A stretch of DNA of 9,487 nucleotides from an uncultured Flavobacteriaceae bacterium. Its GTDB lineage: Bacteria > Bacteroidota > Bacteroidia > Flavobacteriales > Flavobacteriaceae. The stretch is taken from positions 1 through 9,487 of the forward strand of contig CAJXEG010000046.1 in assembly GCA_913052425.1 (NCBI GenBank), in the 5' to 3' direction. The stretch's first letter is position 1, and every line of letters starts with the position of its first letter. The notes under the pieces are model-generated. The model was not told the origin of the DNA. It made no database searches and saw only the letters and a program-made list of their open reading frames with translations. The translations under genes were made by a program, and so were the position numbers. Of the stretch, positions 7,261-9,487 are shown piece by piece.

Positions 7261-7986
7261 TTATTGAAAATTTAAAATTCCAAAGTATTCGGGACGGTGA
7301 AAATCAGGTTTTGGGGTTTTAACTGGGTTCCAACTCAAATAATGTCGTTTGGTGGTATCGTCTCCACATTTATAAAAATTGGCATTGGAAACCAGTTTAG
7401 AAAAACTCAATCCTTCATCATAAGTAAAAATGGAGCTGGGAATGACCACTACCATTTCCCACTCAAAGGCCCCTGATTTTTCTTCAAAAGACTCCTTGCC
7501 CAACGTAGACAAAGTTTTGATTTTTTGTTTGATCAATTCAGGAGGAATAAAAGTACGCTTCCCTCGTCTGGGCCCATACGCCAAGTGTGTAGTGCCGATA
7601 CAGTTGAATTCAAAATTGTAATAGTTTCCGTTTTGAGCCGGATCGACAAAAAATTCAACACAACTGTCTCTGTGTACTGCCGAATTGGGATCCGTTCTTC
7701 GGGCCAAGACATGTTCTTCTTTGACATAATATTTAAGGAACAAAAGACTGTCATCGTGAGCAATTCTAAAACCCACTTCGGGCTGGTAGGGAAATTCCTC
7801 CCATTCCAACCAATCAACTTTATTGAGCGGGGTGTTTTGTTCCAAAGCCTTAGATACATTGTCAAAACTCAAAACGTCTTTGATGGAAATTTTTGGTACG
7901 TCTACACTTTGTTTATTAATATTCATGTCAGAACAACTCCATAGACAGATCAAGATTATGAAGCTGATTTTTTTAAGTTTGATCAT
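7261..7986 (-). CDS. CBM9-like carbohydrate-binding lipoprotein
   Basis: A 241-residue lipoprotein: 'MIKLKK', hydrophobic core and lipobox 'LWSC' with Cys18. The rest matches the carbohydrate-binding family 9-like group common in Bacteroidota: 'DWLEWEEFPYQPEVGFRIAH' (58-77), 'LLFLKYYVKE' (81-90), 'RDSCVEFFVDP' (106-116), 'YYNFEFNCIGT' shortly after, and the C-terminal 'PDFHRPEYFGILNF'. The family fold is a beta-sandwich; CBM9 modules bind reducing ends of sugars through stacked tryptophans, although this group often stands alone without a catalytic module and its ligand is usually unknown. It is the first gene of the leftward operon, with its start only 45 bp from the divergent SMP-30 gene, and is followed 9 bp later by the dehydrogenase. 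A role in presenting or holding a sugar at the membrane surface is inferred. Confidence 0.88.
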   Translation of the reverse strand: MIKLKKISFIILICLWSCSDMNINKQSVDVPKISIKDVLSFDNVSKALEQNTPLNKVDWLEWEEFPYQPEVGFRIAHDDSLLFLKYYVKEEHVLARRTDPNSAVHRDSCVEFFVDPAQNGNYYNFEFNCIGTTHLAYGPRRGKRTFIPPELIKQKIKTLSTLGKESFEEKSGAFEWEMVVVIPSSIFTYDEGLSFSKLVSNANFYKCGDDTTKRHYLSWNPVKTPKPDFHRPEYFGILNFQ

Positions 7987-8031
7987 GCTTTAAATTTAAA
8001 TTAATTAATTTACAAATTGAAATTATAATTT
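7987..8031. promoter_or_regulatory. Divergent intergenic region between the two transcription units
   Basis: These 45 bases separate the two start codons and are almost all A and T. Promoters for both directions must lie here or reach into the flanking coding starts. A TATAAT-like hexamer occurs on both strands (8024-8029 plus; 8027-8022 minus). The minus-strand copy is about 35 bases before the CBM9 start and could serve as a -10 element; the plus copy is only 2 bases before the SMP-30 ATG and cannot. I found no good match to the Bacteroidota TTTG / TAnnTTTG promoter pair. The role is inferred from gene orientation. Confidence 0.55.
7989..8012. repeat. Overlapping A/T palindromes in the divergent spacer
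   Basis: Two perfect palindromes overlap: 12 bp at 7989-8000 (TTTAAATTTAAA) and 16 bp at 7997-8012 (TAAATTAATTAATTTA). They could be an operator shared by the two divergent units, but A/T-only sequence makes such palindromes fairly likely by chance. Confidence 0.35.
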
Positions 8032-8922
8032 ATGAAAACTAAAATATTAGGAACACTAACAACAATATTGATCGTTTGTCTTTCGTGTGAACAAAAAGAA
8101 GTGCAGTATCAATCTCAAGATTTAGTGTTTGTAGGCCAATATACTTCTGGCCTTGAGGGCCCCGCAGTCGACCAAGATGGCAACCTTTATTTTGTTAACC
8201 CAACGCACAGTGGTTCTGTGGGGAAAGTTGATACGGAAGGAAATTTTAGTTTATTTATTGAGCATCTCCCCGAGGGAAGTACTGCCAATGGAATACGCTT
8301 TGGTCAAGATCAAAGCATGTATTTGGCAGATTACACCGGACACAATGTTTTGAAAGTGAACCTGAAAACCAAAGCGGTAAGTGTCTATGCTCACGATTCA
8401 CTTTTGAATCAGCCCAACGATTTGGCCATATGTTGTAACGACCGAATGTTTGCTTCAGATCCCAATTGGAAAGAGAGCACAGGTCAGCTTTGGAGGGTAG
8501 AAAATGGCCAATTTTATCTTCTATCCAAAGATATGGGAACGACCAACGGAGTTGAGGTAAGCCCCGATGAAAAGACACTGTATGTCAATGAAAGTGTTCA
8601 AAGAAAGGTTTGGGCATTTGATCTGGACACCGAAGGTAATATTTCCAACAAAAGACTTTTTCATCAATTTGATGATTTTGGGATGGACGGTATGCGTTGT
8701 GATGTTGAAGGAAATCTATACATCACACGATATGGCAAAGGAACGGTGGCCAAGTTATCCCAAGAAGGAAAGCTTTTGCTGGAGGTACAAATGAAAGGTA
8801 AAAAACCTTCAAACATCGCTTTTGGAGGTAAGGATGGAAAGACCGCCTATGTCACCCTTCAAGACAGGGGCTACATTGAAACTTTTAGAGTTGAAAAAGC
8901 GGGTAGATCATTCGCTAGATAA
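8032..8922 (+). CDS. SMP-30/gluconolactonase/LRE-family lipoprotein
   Basis: A 296-residue six-bladed beta-propeller of the SMP-30/gluconolactonase family, exported as a lipoprotein: 'MKTKILGTLTTILIVCLSC' puts the lipobox cysteine at 19. The expected divalent-metal ligands are present in order: E42 in 'SGLEGPAVD', N129 in 'NQPNDLAI', N172 in 'TTNGVEVS' and D219 in 'GMDGMRCD'. Family members open aldonolactones to aldonic acids. 'ADYTGHNVLKVN' (99-110) and 'DGNLYFVN' (49-56) are typical propeller strands. The ATG at 8032 is the only start that gives the full signal peptide. It is transcribed away from the dehydrogenase operon and followed 14 bp later by the SSS symporter, so the two are probably cotranscribed. 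The pairing with a divergently encoded sugar dehydrogenase suggests hydrolysis of the lactone that enzyme forms; that link is inference. Other lactone or ester substrates are possible. Confidence 0.92.
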   Translation: MKTKILGTLTTILIVCLSCEQKEVQYQSQDLVFVGQYTSGLEGPAVDQDGNLYFVNPTHSGSVGKVDTEGNFSLFIEHLPEGSTANGIRFGQDQSMYLADYTGHNVLKVNLKTKAVSVYAHDSLLNQPNDLAICCNDRMFASDPNWKESTGQLWRVENGQFYLLSKDMGTTNGVEVSPDEKTLYVNESVQRKVWAFDLDTEGNISNKRLFHQFDDFGMDGMRCDVEGNLYITRYGKGTVAKLSQEGKLLLEVQMKGKKPSNIAFGGKDGKTAYVTLQDRGYIETFRVEKAGRSFAR

Positions 8923-8936
8923 AATCACATTTGATT

Positions 8937-9487
8937 ATGTACCTCAACGGGCTAGACTACGCGATCATAATTACTTATTTCGTAATTGTTCTAGGGGTTG
9001 GACTCTGGATTTCTAAACTTGCAAGAAATAATCTGGATCAGTATTTCTTGGGAGGCAATAAAATCAAATGGTATTTTTTGGGCTTGTCCAACGCTTCCGG
9101 AATGTTTGATATTTCGGGGGTAATGTGGACGGTTACCCTATTGTTTGTCTATGGCCTTAAGAGTGCATGGATCCCTTGGTTGTGGCCGGTTTGGAATCAA
9201 GTTTTTGTAATGATATTTTTGGCGGTTTGGATCAGGCGTTCCAACGTAATGACCGGTGCCTCTTGGATTCTTACCCGTTTTAGTGGCAGGGGAGGCTTTT
9301 TGTCGAAAAATATAATTATTGTTTTTGCCGTAATAGGTGCGATAGGTTTTATCGCTTATTTTTTTGAAGGTATCGGCAAATTTTGTGCGGTCATTTTACC
9401 CTGGGATCTCAGCGTTCAAAATCAACTCCTATCGATCAGTTCTGAAAATGTTTATGCGCTTATCATTGTTGGGATTACCACATTGTA
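8937..9487 (+). CDS. Sodium:solute symporter (SSS family), C-terminus cut by window edge
   Basis: The first 183 residues of an integral membrane transporter; the frame is open at the right edge. The start 'MYLNGLDYAIIITYFVIVLG' (first transmembrane helix), then 'DQYFLGGNKIKWYFLGLSNA' (34-53) with the broken helix 'SGMFDISGVMW' after it, is the standard N-terminus of SSS/SLC5 sodium symporters, which import sugars, sugar acids, amino acids or other organic solutes. Further hydrophobic segments lie at about 62-74, 79-100 and 124-142. ATG 8937 is chosen because it begins the first helix at the usual distance from the 'YFLGG' motif; the gap after the SMP-30 stop is 14 bp, consistent with one transcript. 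The substrate cannot be told from this part; an aldonate or sugar handled by the neighbouring exported enzymes is a reasonable guess. Confidence 0.92.
   Translation, partial: MYLNGLDYAIIITYFVIVLGVGLWISKLARNNLDQYFLGGNKIKWYFLGLSNASGMFDISGVMWTVTLLFVYGLKSAWIPWLWPVWNQVFVMIFLAVWIRRSNVMTGASWILTRFSGRGGFLSKNIIIVFAVIGAIGFIAYFFEGIGKFCAVILPWDLSVQNQLLSISSENVYALIIVGITTL

Larger units (their letters stand above)
1..7986 (-). other. Probable eight-gene operon of exported catabolic enzymes plus one importer
   Basis: Eight minus-strand genes follow one another with gaps of 9, 31, 2, 17, 25, 17 and 9 bp and no visible terminator or promoter-sized space between them, so a single transcript from the 7987-8031 spacer is likely. 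Seven of the eight products carry an export signal (three lipoboxes, two Sec, two Tat); the eighth is a membrane transporter. The unit continues past the left edge. Confidence 0.8.

Noticed and set aside
7525..7944. Plus-strand open frame of 139 codons opposite the CBM9-like gene
   Set aside because: The minus-strand CBM9-like lipoprotein explains this stretch with signal peptide and family motifs; the opposite frame has none.

Overview
The window looks like a chromosomal catabolic locus of a member of the Bacteroidota. The base composition is AT-leaning, Shine-Dalgarno sequences are absent before nearly all starts (A/T-rich leaders instead), many products are lipoproteins or end their signal peptide in 'AQ', and the gene families (CBM9-like lipoprotein, dehydrogenase-cytochrome fusion lipoprotein, exported RraA-like and RidA-like proteins, SSS symporter) are typical of that phylum. 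The exact genus cannot be told from sequence alone. No RNA gene, mobile element, CRISPR array or broken gene was seen.

Layout: two divergent transcription units meet at a 45-bp A/T-rich spacer (7987-8031). Leftward on the minus strand runs a tight eight-gene operon with gaps of 2 to 31 bp: CBM9-like lipoprotein (7986-7261), PQQ-type sugar dehydrogenase fused to cytochrome c (7251-5509), COG3964 amidohydrolase/deacetylase (5477-4242), BASS-family sodium symporter (4239-3157), RraA-like aldolase (3139-2207), RidA with a Tat signal (2181-1717), SelA/DgaE-like PLP enzyme with a Tat signal (1699-482), and a second RidA as a lipoprotein (472 to beyond the left edge). Rightward run an SMP-30/gluconolactonase-type lipoprotein (8032-8922) and the start of an SSS symporter (8937 to beyond the right edge).

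The striking point is location: all eight soluble enzymes or binding proteins carry an export signal (lipobox, Sec or Tat), including families that are usually cytoplasmic (RidA, DgaE-like PLP enzyme, RraA-like aldolase). Read together the genes fit a periplasmic oxidative route for an N-acylated amino sugar or related amino acid: oxidation by the dehydrogenase with electrons going to its cytochrome, lactone opening by the SMP-30 protein, deacylation by the COG3964 enzyme, PLP-dependent elimination to an enamine, RidA-catalysed hydrolysis to a 2-keto-3-deoxy acid plus ammonia, aldol cleavage by the RraA-like enzyme to pyruvate or a relative, and sodium-coupled uptake by the BASS and SSS carriers. 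The family assignments are well supported; the order of steps and the substrate are inference.
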